From Aquabacter sp965279295 (GTDB taxonomy: Bacteria; Pseudomonadota; Alphaproteobacteria; Rhizobiales; Xanthobacteraceae), in the NCBI GenBank assembly GCA_965279295.1, contig CBDIHQ010000011.1: a DNA stretch of 64,000 bases; one strand, given 5' to 3'. The translations under genes and the position numbers were made by a program. How positions within the stretch are numbered: the stretch's first letter is position 1; each line of letters opens with the position of its first letter. Positions 17,605 to 26,697 of this stretch are shown in pieces. Below the pieces are notes generated by a model. The model saw only the letters and a list, made by a program, of their open reading frames with translations, was not told the origin of the DNA and searched no databases.

Positions 17605-18396
17605 ATGACCTATCTTCAGATCAGCCATGTCGGCAAAACCTTCTCGCGCGGCGCCGCCTCTACCGAGGTGCTGACGGATGTCTCGCTCGACATCGCCAAG
17701 GGCGAATACATCTCCATCATCGGCCACTCCGGCTGCGGCAAGTCCACCCTGCTCAACATCGTCGCCGGGCTGACCGACGCCACCATCGGCGGCGTGATCC
17801 TGGACGGGCGGGAGGTGAATTCGCCTGGCCCCGACCGGGCGGTCGTGTTCCAGAACCATTCGCTCCTGCCCTGGCTCTCGGTCTACGACAATGTTCGCCT
17901 TGCCGTGGACAAGGTGTTCTCCGGCACCCGCTCGCGTTCCGAGCGGCACGCCTGGACGCTGCATAATCTCGAACTGGTGCAGATGGGCCATGCCAAGGAC
18001 AAGCGTCCCGGCGAAGTCTCCGGCGGCATGAAGCAGCGCGTCGGCATCGCCCGCGCGCTCGCCATGGAGCCGAAGGTGCTGCTGCTCGACGAGCCGTTCG
18101 GCGCGCTCGACGCGCTCACCCGCGCCCATCTCCAGGACAGCGTGATGCAGATCCACGCTTCGCTGGGCAACACCATCCTCATGATCACCCACGATGTGGA
18201 CGAGGCCGTGCTGCTCTCTGACCGCATCGTGATGATGACCAACGGCCCCTCCGCCCGCATCGGCGAACTTCTGGAGGTCAATTTGGCCCGGCCCCGCCGC
18301 CGGCTCGAGCTGGTGGCGAATACCACTTACCTCAAGGCCCGCGAGGCGGTGCTGAAATTCCTCCACGAGCGCCACCGCTTCGTGGAAGCCGCCTGA
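17605..18396 (+). CDS. nrtC: Nitrate ABC transporter ATP-binding protein
   Basis: The ATG at 17605 (GAGGAGG ribosome-binding site) gives 263 residues. Walker A is GHSGCGKST, the signature region is VSGGMKQRVGIARAL and Walker B is VLLLDEPFGALD. It is a single-domain ATPase with no fused substrate-binding domain, so in cyanobacterial terms it is NrtD-like rather than the long NrtC. It energises the NrtA-NrtB transporter. The reading frame can be extended upstream into nrtB, but only this start gives a normal N-terminus. Confidence 0.88.
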   Translation: MTYLQISHVGKTFSRGAASTEVLTDVSLDIAKGEYISIIGHSGCGKSTLLNIVAGLTDATIGGVILDGREVNSPGPDRAVVFQNHSLLPWLSVYDNVRLAVDKVFSGTRSRSERHAWTLHNLELVQMGHAKDKRPGEVSGGMKQRVGIARALAMEPKVLLLDEPFGALDALTRAHLQDSVMQIHASLGNTILMITHDVDEAVLLSDRIVMMTNGPSARIGELLEVNLARPRRRLELVANTTYLKAREAVLKFLHERHRFVEAA

Positions 18397-18424
18397 CCTT
18401 GCCGCCCAGCCACGGAGTATTTCC

Positions 18425-18859
18425 ATGCTTCCCAGCCAAGTGGACCTTATCCAGTCTTCGTTCGCGAAGGTCGCCCCGATTTCAGAACAGGCGGCCGCTT
18501 TGTTCTACGGCCGCCTGTTCGAGATCGCGCCGGAGGTGAAACCCATGTTCAAGGGCGACATCAAGGAACAGGGCCGCAAGCTCATGAGCACCCTCGCCGT
18601 GGTCGTGAAGGGGCTCTCCAACCTTGATGCTGTGGTACCGGTGGCACAGGTCCTGGCGAAGCGGCACGTCGCATACGGGGTGAAGGACGCGCACTACGCC
18701 CCGGTGGGCGCGGCGCTGCTGTGGACCCTGGAGCAGGGGCTGGGCCCAGACTTCACACCCGAAGTTAAGGGGGCCTGGGTGGAGGCCTATGGCATCCTCT
18801 CCTCCGTGATGATCACTGCCGCCGCCGAAGCGGTGCCGGCGGTTACGGCTGCGGAGTGA
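18425..18859 (+). CDS. Single-domain globin of the nitrate-assimilation operon
   Basis: A 144-residue globin resembling the haem domain of flavohaemoglobins but with no reductase domain. His81 in AKRHVAYGV is in the position of the proximal haem ligand and Tyr28 (LFYGRLF) fits the distal B10 tyrosine. Single-domain globins occur inside nitrate-assimilation operons of rhizobia, where they are thought to bind or detoxify nitric oxide formed from nitrite. It follows the nitrate ABC genes with a 28-base gap. The nitric-oxide role is inferred from that precedent. Confidence 0.85.
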   Translation: MLPSQVDLIQSSFAKVAPISEQAAALFYGRLFEIAPEVKPMFKGDIKEQGRKLMSTLAVVVKGLSNLDAVVPVAQVLAKRHVAYGVKDAHYAPVGAALLWTLEQGLGPDFTPEVKGAWVEAYGILSSVMITAAAEAVPAVTAAE

Positions 18860-18919
18860 TCGTGATGGCGATGCCTGTCCTCGGTTTCGCGGGACGCTTA
18901 CCGAGCGTGCCCCCTGATT

Positions 18920-19053
18920 CCCTCTCCCGCTTGCGGGGGAGGGCCAGGGAGGGGGCGGGCCGCAGGCCGAAAAACGCCGGGAACAAGGAGAGGTCGCGCA
19001 CACTCGCTGCGCTCGGCCCCCTCCCCAGCCCTCCCCCGCAAGCGGGAGAGGGA
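18920..19053. repeat. Palindromic repeat element within the nitrate locus
   Basis: The left arm CCCTCTCCCGCTTGCGGG (from 18920) and the right arm ending CCGCAAGCGGGAGAGGG (to 19053) are near-perfect inverted copies about 95 bases apart. The GC-rich middle holds no gene. It separates the transporter-globin half from the reductase half of the locus and is closely related to the element at 23734-23854. Such hairpins may lower read-through or stabilise the upstream message. Confidence 0.65.
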
Positions 19054-19078
19054 GCGCGTCAGGCTTTTGGGGTCTCCG

Positions 19079-20284
19079 ATGGCTGAGCCCCTCGTCATCG
19101 TCGGCAATGGCATGGCCGCCGCAAAGCTATGCGAGGAATTGGGCCGCAAGGCGCTCGGGCGCTATTCCATCGCCGTCGTGGGGGCGGAGCCGCACCTCGC
19201 CTATAATCGCGTGCTGCTCTCCGATGTGCTCGCCGGCAAGACCACGGCGGCCGACACACAGTTGCGCGCGGCCGACTGGTGGCGCGCCCAGGGCGTGACC
19301 CTGGTTTATGGCACGCCGGCGGCCGCCGTCGACAGGAGCGCGCGCCAACTGGTCCTCGCGGATGGGCGGCGACTCCCGTTCGCACGGCTTGTGCTCGCCA
19401 CCGGCTCCCATCCCATCCGTCTTCCCTTGCCGGGTGCGGACCTGCCGGGTGTCACCACCTTCCGTGATCTCACCGATGTCTCCGCGCTGATCGCGGCCGG
19501 CAAGCCCGGCACACGCGCGGTGGTGATCGGCGGCGGCCTGCTGGGGCTGGAGGCCGCGAGCGGCCTCGCCCGCGCCGGAGCCCACACCACCCTGATCCAT
19601 TTGATGGACCGGCTGATGGAGCGCCAGCTTGATGCGCGCGCCGCCGGCCTGCTGCGGCAGGCCGTGGAGGCGCAGGGCGTCGTGGTGGAACTCAACGCCT
19701 CCAGCGACGCCATCGAAGGCACCGAACGCGCCACCGGGCTGCGCCTGAAGGACGGGCGCGTGCTGCCGGCCGACATCATCGTCATGGCCTGCGGCGTGAA
19801 GCCGAACGCCGACCTTGCCCGCGCCGCCGGACTTGCCTGCAATCGCGGGGTCCTGGTGGACGACGGGCTCGCCACCGATGATGGCGCCGTGTTCGCCATC
19901 GGCGAATGCGCGGAGCATCGCGGCGCCTGCTACGGCCTCGTGGCACCGGCGTATGAGCAGGCGGCCGTTCTGGCGCATCGCCTTGCCGGGCGCGAGGCAC
20001 GCTACGAAGGCAGCACCATTTCCACCAACCTGAAAGTCTCAGGCGTGTTCGTGTTCTCCGCAGGAGACATCGGCGCTGAGGGCGAGGAGATCATTCTCGC
20101 CGACAAGGGCCTCGGGCTTTACCGCCGCCTGATCGTGAGGGACGGCCGCCTCGCCGGCGCGGTCCTCTACGGCGACACCTCGGACGGCCCGTTCTACCTC
20201 GACCTGATCACGAACCGCACCCCCATCGCCGCCATGCGCGCGGACCTGGCCTTCGGCCGGGCCGCGCTGCCCATCGCGGCTTGA
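19079..20284 (+). CDS. NAD(P)/FAD-dependent oxidoreductase of nitrate/nitrite assimilation
   Basis: A 401-residue two-Rossmann flavoprotein. The FAD-binding GNGMAAA lies at residues 9-15, a second dinucleotide motif GGGLLGLEAA near residue 155 and a FAIGECAEH motif near residue 280. It resembles the N-terminal flavoprotein module of NirB/NasB nitrite reductases but lacks their [2Fe-2S] and siroheme domains. It probably passes electrons from NAD(P)H to NasA or NirA. The ATG at 19079 is preferred over a TTG at 19067; no strong ribosome-binding site is seen. nirA follows after 13 bases. Confidence 0.82.
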   Translation: MAEPLVIVGNGMAAAKLCEELGRKALGRYSIAVVGAEPHLAYNRVLLSDVLAGKTTAADTQLRAADWWRAQGVTLVYGTPAAAVDRSARQLVLADGRRLPFARLVLATGSHPIRLPLPGADLPGVTTFRDLTDVSALIAAGKPGTRAVVIGGGLLGLEAASGLARAGAHTTLIHLMDRLMERQLDARAAGLLRQAVEAQGVVVELNASSDAIEGTERATGLRLKDGRVLPADIIVMACGVKPNADLARAAGLACNRGVLVDDGLATDDGAVFAIGECAEHRGACYGLVAPAYEQAAVLAHRLAGREARYEGSTISTNLKVSGVFVFSAGDIGAEGEEIILADKGLGLYRRLIVRDGRLAGAVLYGDTSDGPFYLDLITNRTPIAAMRADLAFGRAALPIAA

Positions 20285-20297
20285 GAAGGCAATTGAG

Positions 20298-22079
20298 ATG
20301 AGCGGCGATTTCACCATCGACCAGAAGCGTTATCTGGAGGGCTTCGTCTCCGGCGCCCAGGTCGCGCGGGCCGGGCGTGGACTGGGCGGGGAATTGGGCG
20401 CCGGCTTGGGCAGCGCCCCCGCAGCCGAGCTGAACGGGCCGGACGCCGCCAGCCACAAGGCGATGGCCCGCACCGAGGCGGAAGGGCGCAAGCTCACGCC
20501 GGAGGAGAAGGCCAAGCGCGAGGAATTCGGGCTGGATGCCTACCCCCGCATGAAGGTCTCGGCCGAGGAGGGGGTGTTCCCCAAGGGCCAGGACATCTTG
20601 CGCTGGAAATACCACGGGCTGTTCTACGTGGCCCCGGCGCAGGACAGCTTCATGTGCCGCCTGCGCATGCCCAACGGCATCCTGACCCACTGGCAGTTTC
20701 GCGGCATCGCCGACATCGCGCAGGCCCATGGCGGCGGCTTCACCGACGTCACCACCCGCGCCAATCTCCAGGTTCGCGACATTCCCGCCACCGACGGCGT
20801 GACGCTGCTGGAAAAGCTGGTCGACCTTGGGCTGACCGCTAAGGGATCGGGCGCCGACAACATTAGAAACGTCACCGGCACGCCGACGGCCGGCATCGAT
20901 CCGCAGGAGCTTCTGGACACACGCCCCTACGCCAAGGATTGGCACCACTACATCCTTAACACGCGCGAGATGTACGGCCTGCCGCGCAAGTTCAACGTGG
21001 CGTTCGACGGCGGCGGACGGATCGGCGCGCTGGAGGACACCAACGACATCGGCTTCCAGGCAGTTGAGGTGAAGGACGGCTTCGGCATCCAGCCCGGCGT
21101 CTGGTTCCGCCTCGCGCTCGGCGGCATCACCGGCCACCGGGATTTTGCTCGCGACACGGGGGTGATCCTGCGGCCGCAGGAGGCCACCAAGGTCGCGGCG
21201 GCGATCGTGCGGGTGTTCATCGACAGCGGCGACCGCACCGACCGCAAGAAGGCGCGGCTGAAATATGTGCTCGACGCCTGGGGCTTCGAGAAATTCCTCG
21301 CCGCCGTGGAGGCCAAGCTCGGGGCGCCGCTGCTGCGCGCGCCCACTGATGCTGTGCTGCCGCGTCCCGAGCCGGATCGCCTCGCGCATCTCGGCGTGCA
21401 TCCGCAAAAGCAGGCGGGCCTGAACTGGGTCGGCATCGGATTGCCGGTCGGGCGCATGACGGTCGCCCAGATGCACGGACTCGCAGACCTTGCCGCCGGC
21501 ATGGGCGACGGCGACCTGCGGCTCACCGTCTGGCAGAATGTGATCCTCTCCGGCGTGCCCGATGTGCATGTCGAGGCGGTGAAGGAAGTGGTCGCCGCCC
21601 TCGGCCTCACCGCCGAGACGGACGTGCTCCAGGCCGGGCTCGTCGCCTGTACCGGGGCCAAGGGCTGCAAGTTCGGCAATGCCGACACCAAGGGCACGGC
21701 ACGCGCCATCGCCGCCCATTGCGGACCGCGCGTCGCGCTCGACCAGCCGGTGAACATCCACGTCACCGGCTGCCACAATTCCTGCGCCCAGCATTACATC
21801 GGAGATATCGGCCTGATCGGCGCGCGCATTGCGGTGAACGACGAGGGCGACACGGTGGATGGCTACAATCTCCTGGTCGGCGGCGGCTTCGGCACCGATG
21901 CGGCCATCGCCGATGAGCTTTACCGCGACGTTAAGGCGGAGGACGCGCCGGTGCTGGTGGAGCACCTGCTCAAGGCATGGCTCGCCCATCGCGAGGCCGA
22001 GGAGCCGTTCGCGAAATTCACCCGCCGCATGCCGGCGGAGACCCTCAAGTCCCTCGTTGCTGCGGAGGCAGGGGAATGA
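20298..22079 (+). CDS. nirA: Siroheme-dependent assimilatory nitrite reductase
   Basis: A 593-residue protein of the nitrite/sulfite reductase family with two repeated ferredoxin-like halves. The cluster ligands are Cys451, Cys457 (CTGAKGC), Cys492 and Cys496 (GCHNSC), which hold the coupled [4Fe-4S]-siroheme centre. It reduces nitrite to ammonium with six electrons. Having no NAD(P)H domain of its own, it must take electrons from a partner. The flavoprotein genes on either side are obvious candidates, and the downstream one overlaps it by four bases. Sulfite reductase is the alternative; the nitrate context decides. Confidence 0.9.
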   Translation: MSGDFTIDQKRYLEGFVSGAQVARAGRGLGGELGAGLGSAPAAELNGPDAASHKAMARTEAEGRKLTPEEKAKREEFGLDAYPRMKVSAEEGVFPKGQDILRWKYHGLFYVAPAQDSFMCRLRMPNGILTHWQFRGIADIAQAHGGGFTDVTTRANLQVRDIPATDGVTLLEKLVDLGLTAKGSGADNIRNVTGTPTAGIDPQELLDTRPYAKDWHHYILNTREMYGLPRKFNVAFDGGGRIGALEDTNDIGFQAVEVKDGFGIQPGVWFRLALGGITGHRDFARDTGVILRPQEATKVAAAIVRVFIDSGDRTDRKKARLKYVLDAWGFEKFLAAVEAKLGAPLLRAPTDAVLPRPEPDRLAHLGVHPQKQAGLNWVGIGLPVGRMTVAQMHGLADLAAGMGDGDLRLTVWQNVILSGVPDVHVEAVKEVVAALGLTAETDVLQAGLVACTGAKGCKFGNADTKGTARAIAAHCGPRVALDQPVNIHVTGCHNSCAQHYIGDIGLIGARIAVNDEGDTVDGYNLLVGGGFGTDAAIADELYRDVKAEDAPVLVEHLLKAWLAHREAEEPFAKFTRRMPAETLKSLVAAEAGE

Positions 22080-23671
22080 CCCTCCAGAGCATCCCTCCCG
22101 TTGTGCCCTACCTGCCCGAAAGCGCGCCGTTCACGGTGGAGCAGCGGGCGTGGCTGAACGGCTTTTTCGCCGGCATCTTCTCCAGCGATGCCGCCCCCGC
22201 GACCGCGCTTTCGGCGGAAGCGTCCGCCGCGCTGATGCCCGGCGGCGGTGCGATGGAGGACGATGGCGCCCCCTGGCACGATGCCTCCATGCCGCTCGAT
22301 GAGCGCATGACGCTCGCCGAGGGCAAGCCCCTGCCCCGTCGCATGATGGCGGCGATGGCGCAGCAGGATTGCGGCCAGTGCGGATATCTCTGTGAGAGCT
22401 ATTCCAAGGCCATCGCGGATGGCACGGAGACCGCCCTGAACCTGTGCGCGCCGGGCGGCAAGGAAACTTTGCGCATGCTGAAGGCCCTCGCCGCCGAGCG
22501 CGACAGCAGTGCGCCCGCGGCCGCCCCGGCGCAGGCTAGCCCGGCTCCCTCGACAGCGCCGCTCGGCACGCGGGAAAATCCCGGCGAGGTGACGTTCCTC
22601 GGTCGGACACGCCTGAACAAGGACGGCTCCGAAAAGGAGACCTGGCATATCGATTTCGACCTTGAAGGCTCGGAGCTCGACTATGTCGCGGGCGACAGCT
22701 TCGGCCTGTTCGGGGTGAATGATCCGGGCCTCGTGGCGGCCGCGCTCGATGCGCTTGGCGCGGACGCGCAGTATCCGGTCGGCGACAAGGCGCTGGGCGA
22801 TGTGCTGACCCACGAGGTCTGCCTGAAATCCGCGCCGGACGCGCTATTCACGCTGTTCTCATACCTCACCGGCGGCGCGCGCCGGGCGAAGGCGCGGGCG
22901 CTCGCCAACGGCGAGGACCCGGATGGCGATGCCGCGACCCTGGATGTGCTCGGCGTACTGGAAAAATTCGCGGGCGCGCGGCCCGATCCCGAGGCGGTGA
23001 TCGAGTGCCTGGAGCCGCTCCAGCCCCGGCTTTATTCCATCTCCTCCAGCCCGCTCGCGACCCCCGGCCGCCTCTCCCTCACCGTGGATGCCGTGCGTTA
23101 CGAAATCGCCGGGCGGGGGCGCCTGGGCGTCTGCTCCACGTTCCTCGGCGGTCGGATCCCGGCGGGCACGCGGCTGAAGGCCTATATCCAGAAGGCCCAT
23201 GGTTTCGCTCTGCCGCAAGACGCCTCCAAAGGCGTCATCATGGTGGGTCCGGGCACCGGCATCGCGCCGTTTCGCGCCTTCCTCCACGAGCGCATGGCGG
23301 CGAAGGCGCCAGGCAAGAACTGGCTGTTCTTCGGCCACCAGAAACGCGAAACGGATTTCTTCTATGAGGAAGAATTGTCCGGCATGCAGGCGGCCGGATA
23401 CCTGACGCGGCTCGACACCGCATGGTCGCGGGACGGCGCTTCAAAAGTCTATGTCCAGGACCGCATCCGGGAGGCCGGGCAGGAACTTTGGGCGTGGCTT
23501 TCGGAAGGCGCGCATTTCTACATCTGCGGCGATGCCAAGCGCATGGCCAAGGACGTGGAAACCGCCCTCATCGACGTCGCGACCGCCCATGGCGGCCTGA
23601 CGGGAGAGACGGCGGCGGCCTTCCTCGCTGAACTCAAGAAGGCGGGCCGCTTCCAGGCCGACGTTTACTGA
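22076..23671 (+). CDS. CysJ-like flavoprotein with an RnfB-type Fe-S domain replacing the flavodoxin domain
   Basis: The ATG at 22076 overlaps the nirA stop and gives 531 residues. The N-terminus (VEQRAWLNGFFAG) looks like CysJ-type proteins. In place of a flavodoxin domain there is a cysteine motif at Cys99, Cys102, Cys106 and Cys124 (C-x2-C-x3-C-x17-C), like the [4Fe-4S] domain of RnfB. The rest is an FAD-binding, ferredoxin-NADP-reductase-type module with RLYSISSSP (FAD) and GPGTGIAPFR (NADP). It probably carries NADPH electrons through FAD and the cluster to NirA. It is often annotated as a sulfite reductase alpha subunit; translational coupling to nirA argues for nitrite reduction. Confidence 0.82.
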   Translation: MTLQSIPPVVPYLPESAPFTVEQRAWLNGFFAGIFSSDAAPATALSAEASAALMPGGGAMEDDGAPWHDASMPLDERMTLAEGKPLPRRMMAAMAQQDCGQCGYLCESYSKAIADGTETALNLCAPGGKETLRMLKALAAERDSSAPAAAPAQASPAPSTAPLGTRENPGEVTFLGRTRLNKDGSEKETWHIDFDLEGSELDYVAGDSFGLFGVNDPGLVAAALDALGADAQYPVGDKALGDVLTHEVCLKSAPDALFTLFSYLTGGARRAKARALANGEDPDGDAATLDVLGVLEKFAGARPDPEAVIECLEPLQPRLYSISSSPLATPGRLSLTVDAVRYEIAGRGRLGVCSTFLGGRIPAGTRLKAYIQKAHGFALPQDASKGVIMVGPGTGIAPFRAFLHERMAAKAPGKNWLFFGHQKRETDFFYEEELSGMQAAGYLTRLDTAWSRDGASKVYVQDRIREAGQELWAWLSEGAHFYICGDAKRMAKDVETALIDVATAHGGLTGETAAAFLAELKKAGRFQADVY

Positions 23672-23733
23672 GGGGGATGTGATGCGGATCGCACACGCCA
23701 CGTACCCGCTCAGCGGCCGGGCAAAGAGTCATT

Positions 23734-23854
23734 CCCTCTCCCGCTTGCAGGGGCGGGTTAGGGAGGGGGAAAGCAGTGAGACACGGCCGGGTGCGGAGCT
23801 TATCCTGAGGCTCCTGCCCCCTCCCCAACCCTCCCCCGCAAGCGGGAGAGGGGG
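23734..23854. repeat. Palindromic repeat element upstream of nasA
   Basis: Inverted arms CCCTCTCCCGCTTGC (from 23734) and CCGCAAGCGGGAGAGGG (to about 23853) enclose a GC-rich centre. This is the same family as the element at 18920-19053 in the same operon. There is no coding potential. It lies between the flavoprotein and nasA, which are otherwise co-directional. Confidence 0.65.
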
Positions 23855-23881
23855 CCGCCTAATTGCCGCCGGGGCCGGCCG

Positions 23882-26560
23882 ATGAACGCTCCTCTTGGCA
23901 GCGCACCCGCCATCAAGACCACCTGCCCTTATTGCGGCGTCGGCTGCGGCGTGAAGGCGACGCCGGATGCTGTCGGCGGGGCGCTGATCGCGGGCGACGA
24001 GGCGCACCCCGCCAGTCTCGGACGGCTGTGCTCCAAGGGCGCCGCGCTGGGCGAGACCATCGGCCTCGAAACCCGGCTGCTTGAGCCCATGATGCGCGAC
24101 GGCGCCGGCCCCTTGAAGGCCGTGACATGGGCGGCGGCTCTGGATCGCGTGGCGGACGGTATTCGCGAGACCATCGAACGCCATGGCCCGCAGGCGGTGG
24201 CCTTCTATCTCTCCGGCCAGTTGCTCACCGAGGATTATTACGTCGCCAACAAGCTGGCGAAGGGCTTCCTCGGCACCGCAAACGTCGACACCAATTCGCG
24301 CCTGTGCATGGCGTCCTCGGTCGCCGGCCACAAGCGGGCCTTCGGTTCGGACACGGTGCCCGGCAACTATGAAGACCTTGATACGGCAGACCTGATCATC
24401 CTCACCGGCTCCAATACCGCCTGGTGCCATCCGGTGCTGTTCCGGCGCATGGAAGCAGCCCGCGCCGCGCGGGGCACCAAGATCGTTGTGATCGATCCGC
24501 GCCGCACGGCCACCGCCGAAGATGTGGACCTGTTCCTGCCCATCGCGCACGGCACCGATACTGCGCTGTTCTCCGGGCTTCTGGTGCATCTGGCGGATCG
24601 TGGCGCCTGTGACGACGCCTTTATCCAGGCACACACCAGCGGCCTGCCGGCGGCGCTCGCCCGCGCCCGCGATATCGCGCCCGACATCGCTGCCACCGCA
24701 CGCGCCACGGGTTTGGCGGAAGCGGATGTTGCCTGTTTCTTCGCGCTGTTTCGCGACACCGAGCGCACGGTCACCTGCTACTCGCAGGGTGTGAACCAAT
24801 CGGCCCAGGGAACCGACAAGGTCAATGCCATCCTCAACTGCCACCTCGCCACCGGCCGGATCGGGCGCGAGGGCATGGGGCCGTTCTCACTCACCGGCCA
24901 GCCCAACGCCATGGGCGGGCGCGAGGTGGGCGGCCTTGCCAACCAGCTTGCCGCCCACATGGGCTTCACGCCGCAAGAGGTGGACCGCGTACGCCGCTTC
25001 TGGAACGCGCCCGCCATGGCCGAGAAGGAAGGCCGCAAGGCGGTGGATATGTTCGATGCCATCGCGCGGGGCGAGATCAAGGCGCTCTGGGTGATGGGCA
25101 CGAACCCGGCGGTGAGCCTGCCGCGCGCCGATGCGGTTCGCGCCGCGCTTCAGAAGCTCGACCTGTTCGTGGTCTCGGAAAACGTTCGGAGCAACGACAC
25201 AGCCGCCGCCGCGCCTCATGTGCTTCTGCCCGCTGCCGCCTGGGGCGAGAAGGACGGCACTGTCACCAATTCGGAGCGCCGCATCTCGCGTCAGCGCGCA
25301 TTCCTGACCCTGCCGGGCGATGTGCAGCCCGATTGGTGGGCGCTGAGCGGCGTCGCACAACGGCTCGGCCATGGCGATGCCTTCGCCTATTCCTCGCCCG
25401 CCGAAATTTTTCGCGAGCACGCCGCACTCTCCGGCTTCGAGAATGGCGGCACCCGCGACTTCGACATTTCCGGGCTCGCCGATCTCTCGGATGCGCGCTA
25501 TCAGGCGCTGGAGCCGGTGCAATGGCCGGTGCGGAAGGGCGAGGACGGGCAAGCCCGCTTCTTCGCCGAGGGCGGCTTCTTCACGCCCGACCGGCGCGCC
25601 CGCTTCATCGCCCCCGCGATTGTCGCCGCATCCGCCGCGACCGAGGCGCACCCGTTTCTGCTCAACACCGGCCGCATCCGCGACCAGTGGCACACCATGA
25701 CTCGCACCGGGCTTTCCGCTCGCCTCTCCGCGCATCTTCCCGCGCCTTATCTGGCGATCCACCCGCAGGATGCCTCCGGGCTCGGACTGACAGAGGGCGC
25801 CCTGGCGCAGGTCTCCAGCCCCCACGGCAGCGCCGTTCTGGAGACCCGTCTGGATGAGGGGCAGGCGCGCGGCACGGTGTTCGCGCCGATCCATTGGAGC
25901 GACGCCAACTCCTCCCACGGCCGCGTCGGCCTACTGGTGCACGATCGCACCGACCCCTTCTCCGGCCAGCCGGATTCCAAGGCGACACCGGTGGCCATAG
26001 CCGCGGTCGACGCGCCGTTCCACGGCTTCGTCCTCGCGCGCAAACACCTGAGCCCGCCGCCCGGCGCGTGGTGGGCACGTCTTCCCCTGGAGGGCGGCTT
26101 CGCCTGGCGCCTTGCCGCCCGGCAGGGGCCGCAGACTTGGCGGGACTGGGCCACGGCCCAGATGGGCACGGACGATGTGGCCGATCTCATCGACATGAGC
26201 GGCGGCCACTACCGCGCTGCCGCCTTTGATGCCGAGGGGCGCCTCGCCTTCGCCCTCATCGTCGGCCCCGCCGGCACGGCGCCCTCCTGGGATGCATTGA
26301 AAAGCCTTCTGGCTGCGGGGGCCGTCTCCGCCGCCGACCGCAGGCTGGTGCTTTCCGGCCGCAGGGCGGGCCTGGACGCCGCGACGGGCCCCCTGGTGTG
26401 CGCCTGTTTCGGCGTGGCGCGCGGGGCGATCGAAGGCACGATCCGCGCCGGGGCGTGCGATGCTGCCGCCATTGGCGCGAAGCTGAAGGCGGGCACAAAT
26501 TGCGGGTCCTGCCTGCCTGAACTTCGGCAGATCCTCAGCGAAACGCTGGCCCCCGCCTGA
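23882..26560 (+). CDS. nasA: Assimilatory nitrate reductase catalytic subunit
   Basis: An 892-residue molybdopterin enzyme. The N-terminal [4Fe-4S] site is formed by Cys15, Cys18, Cys22 and Cys50 (CPYCGVGC...RLCSKG). The bis-MGD oxidoreductase domains and the dinucleotide-binding domain (NTGRIRDQWHTMTRTG region) follow. The last 55 residues carry VCACFGV and TNCGSCLPEL, a BFD-like [2Fe-2S] domain found in many NasA proteins that probably receives electrons. There is no Tat signal, as expected for the cytoplasmic enzyme. It reduces nitrate to nitrite for NirA. moaA, about 1.7 kb downstream, supplies a cofactor step. Confidence 0.93.
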   Translation: MNAPLGSAPAIKTTCPYCGVGCGVKATPDAVGGALIAGDEAHPASLGRLCSKGAALGETIGLETRLLEPMMRDGAGPLKAVTWAAALDRVADGIRETIERHGPQAVAFYLSGQLLTEDYYVANKLAKGFLGTANVDTNSRLCMASSVAGHKRAFGSDTVPGNYEDLDTADLIILTGSNTAWCHPVLFRRMEAARAARGTKIVVIDPRRTATAEDVDLFLPIAHGTDTALFSGLLVHLADRGACDDAFIQAHTSGLPAALARARDIAPDIAATARATGLAEADVACFFALFRDTERTVTCYSQGVNQSAQGTDKVNAILNCHLATGRIGREGMGPFSLTGQPNAMGGREVGGLANQLAAHMGFTPQEVDRVRRFWNAPAMAEKEGRKAVDMFDAIARGEIKALWVMGTNPAVSLPRADAVRAALQKLDLFVVSENVRSNDTAAAAPHVLLPAAAWGEKDGTVTNSERRISRQRAFLTLPGDVQPDWWALSGVAQRLGHGDAFAYSSPAEIFREHAALSGFENGGTRDFDISGLADLSDARYQALEPVQWPVRKGEDGQARFFAEGGFFTPDRRARFIAPAIVAASAATEAHPFLLNTGRIRDQWHTMTRTGLSARLSAHLPAPYLAIHPQDASGLGLTEGALAQVSSPHGSAVLETRLDEGQARGTVFAPIHWSDANSSHGRVGLLVHDRTDPFSGQPDSKATPVAIAAVDAPFHGFVLARKHLSPPPGAWWARLPLEGGFAWRLAARQGPQTWRDWATAQMGTDDVADLIDMSGGHYRAAAFDAEGRLAFALIVGPAGTAPSWDALKSLLAAGAVSAADRRLVLSGRRAGLDAATGPLVCACFGVARGAIEGTIRAGACDAAAIGAKLKAGTNCGSCLPELRQILSETLAPA

Positions 26561-26697
26561 GGCTACGGAGACTTTCGGCACCTGGGCTTGCCGAATTCAC
26601 ACGGGACACGCGAGCGCGCGCGGCTTTAGGGTGCAGCATCAACCGGCGCGGCAAGCGCCGGGGCGAACACCCGGAAACGCATTCACGGAATCACACC

